Shown here: in pieces, positions 63,133 to 64,000 of the stretch | Numbering within the stretch: position 1 is the stretch's first letter | How the letters are laid out: each line of letters opens with the position of its first letter | DNA from: Tunturibacter gelidoferens | GTDB lineage: Bacteria > Acidobacteriota > Terriglobia > Terriglobales > Acidobacteriaceae | Direction of reading: 5' to 3' | Length of the DNA: 64,000 bases | NCBI RefSeq assembly: GCF_040358255.1 | Contig: NZ_CP132938.1 | Coordinates: 4,092,001 to 4,156,000 of the forward strand | Program-made: the position numbers and the translations under genes | Notes under the pieces: model-generated | Databases searched by the model: none | Seen by the model: the letters and a program-made list of their open reading frames with translations, nothing else | Told to the model about the DNA's origin: nothing

Positions 63133-64000
63133 TTATGCGGCGGTGGAAATCAACAGCCGGCTGAAGACTTCGTTGGAGACTAAGCGCCCACGCGGAGTCA
63201 ACCGAATCCTTCCAGAGTCGAGTACCAGTAGACCTGCATCGCGAACCTCTATCAGGGCAGGCATCGTCTCCTCCAATAAGGTCTCACCAAACTGTCTCCG
63301 TAACGTGCCGAGATCGACCCCTTCATTCAACCGCAAGCCGAGGAAAAGTGCCTCCTCAAATGCCTCGCAATGCCCGACAACGTCGACCTGACCATCCGTC
63401 GCGTCCTGCTCTGACTCAAAAAGACGAAGCGGATTCGCAGCCGATCCTTGTCCGAGATAACGTTCCAGATCGCTGGTGTTGGCAAATCTCACGGCATCTG
63501 GACCAGCTAGCAGCATCGAGTGAGCATCGAGCCCAAAGCCGATGTAAGGCCGACGCTGCCAGTACTTCAGATTGTGACGGGACTGATGTCCAAGCCGTGC
63601 AAAGTTCGAGATCTCGTACTGTTGCACACCTGCATCCCGCAGCATGTCGCACGCATGCTGATACCACTCCGCAGCCTGATCCTCATCGGGCACAGCTGCA
63701 GCACTGTATCGACTTCCCTGCTCCAGCAGCTCTCGTCCCAGCCGCGAATCCTCATCTACTTCAAGCAAGTAGACACTGATATGTGGCGCACCACTTGCAA
63801 TGGCCTGCTCCACGGAGTACTGCCAACTCTCCGCTGTCTGGTGCGGCAGTCCGGCGATCAAGTCAACATTGATCTCGCGAACCCCAACAGCTCTCACCCT
63901 CGCAATCTCCGCGTCGCACTGCTGTCGCGTATGCAACCGCCCGACCGCTGCCGTCTCCCGGTCAACAAACGACTGCACGCCAAAACTGATTCGGTTCATC
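63133..64000 (-). CDS. hemW: HemW, radical-SAM heme chaperone (partial, 5' end outside window)
   Basis: 289 codons are visible; the frame continues past base 64000, so the N-terminal part with the Cys-x3-Cys-x2-Cys cluster motif is outside. Visible are RISFGVQSF, INVDLIAGLPHQT, YLLEVDEDSRLG, QYEISNFARLGHQSRHNLKYW (the HNxxYW region), and a C-terminal HemN_C domain (EALFLGLRLNEGVDL). HemW binds heme and helps put it into respiratory enzymes; it is often mistaken for coproporphyrinogen oxidase HemN. An apparent ATG at 63999 lies mid-protein and is not the true start. Confidence 0.93.
   Translation of the reverse strand, partial: MNRISFGVQSFVDRETAAVGRLHTRQQCDAEIARVRAVGVREINVDLIAGLPHQTAESWQYSVEQAIASGAPHISVYLLEVDEDSRLGRELLEQGSRYSAAAVPDEDQAAEWYQHACDMLRDAGVQQYEISNFARLGHQSRHNLKYWQRRPYIGFGLDAHSMLLAGPDAVRFANTSDLERYLGQGSAANPLRLFESEQDATDGQVDVVGHCEAFEEALFLGLRLNEGVDLGTLRRQFGETLLEETMPALIEVRDAGLLVLDSGRIRLTPRGRLVSNEVFSRLLISTAA

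Noticed and set aside
63133..64000. Truncated HemW lacking its Cys cluster
   Set aside because: The frame is open to the window edge, so the N-terminal part is outside rather than lost.

Overview
The window is a GC-rich, gene-dense stretch of a bacterial chromosome with no sign of phage, plasmid or insertion sequences. Gene content suggests a soil acidobacterium of the Acidobacteriaceae (Granulicella, Edaphobacter or Terriglobus type). This is inferred from the mix of a fused cellulose synthase, heptose-LPS genes, a DUF4142 protein, a gluconate-dehydrogenase-like GMC pair, a pilin next to LolA, and short dispersed intergenic palindromes with the core GGATCCTTCGCT(A/G)CGCTCAGG. Alternative starts (GTG and TTG) are common and usually backed by a Shine-Dalgarno match.

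Layout. 1-8.6 kb, minus strand: a cellulose module (BcsQ-like ATPase with a long Pro-rich front, a fused BcsA-BcsB synthase), then a DUF3857/transglutaminase protein cut by the window edge. 9.1 kb: tRNA-Lys(TTT). 9.35-13.4 kb, plus strand: a membrane sulfatase-like protein and a Tat-exported small subunit with a GMC flavoprotein. 13.5-18.4 kb, minus strand: a heptose-LPS operon (GT9, hldE, hldD, ATP-grasp). 18.5-22.3 kb, plus strand: a GlcNAc-type glycosyltransferase, DUF4254, a TPR protein and YvcK. 22.3-24.4 kb: a large imperfect stem-loop element, RlmN and REP-like repeats. 24.4-28.3 kb, plus strand: M16 protease, pilin, LolA, HAD phosphatase, Nudix hydrolase. 28.5-35 kb, minus strand: a codirectional run holding an NRAMP-related transporter, aldo/keto reductase, GMC oxidoreductase, CgeB-like glycosyltransferase and a soluble PRC/MgtE_N/CBS protein. 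35-46.4 kb: an anti-sigma/antagonist pair, TPM and LemA, DUF4142, oligopeptidase, methyltransferase, ABC exporter, small envelope proteins, CusF-SCO copper chaperone, MFS carrier. 46.5-52.8 kb, plus strand: an AddB/AddA-like helicase-nuclease pair. 52.9-59.6 kb, minus strand: a complete phosphate cluster phoB-phoR-pstS-pstC-pstA-pstB-phoU. 59.8-62 kb, plus strand: a single-domain response regulator and a CHASE3-PAS histidine kinase. 62-64 kb, minus strand: threonine aldolase and the C-terminal part of HemW.

How the parts work together. Much of the window serves the envelope: cellulose synthesis under cyclic-di-GMP (PilZ) control, heptose-containing LPS, periplasmic oxidation of sugars or alcohols, copper delivery to oxidase, lipoprotein transport. 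The Pho cluster is a self-contained sensing and uptake unit, with a candidate Pho box before pstS and a terminator right after pstS. The least understood parts are the NRAMP-related/MgtE-like pair with the sugar-redox genes between them, the large stem-loop at 22.58-22.75 kb, and the palindrome-rich intergenic regions.
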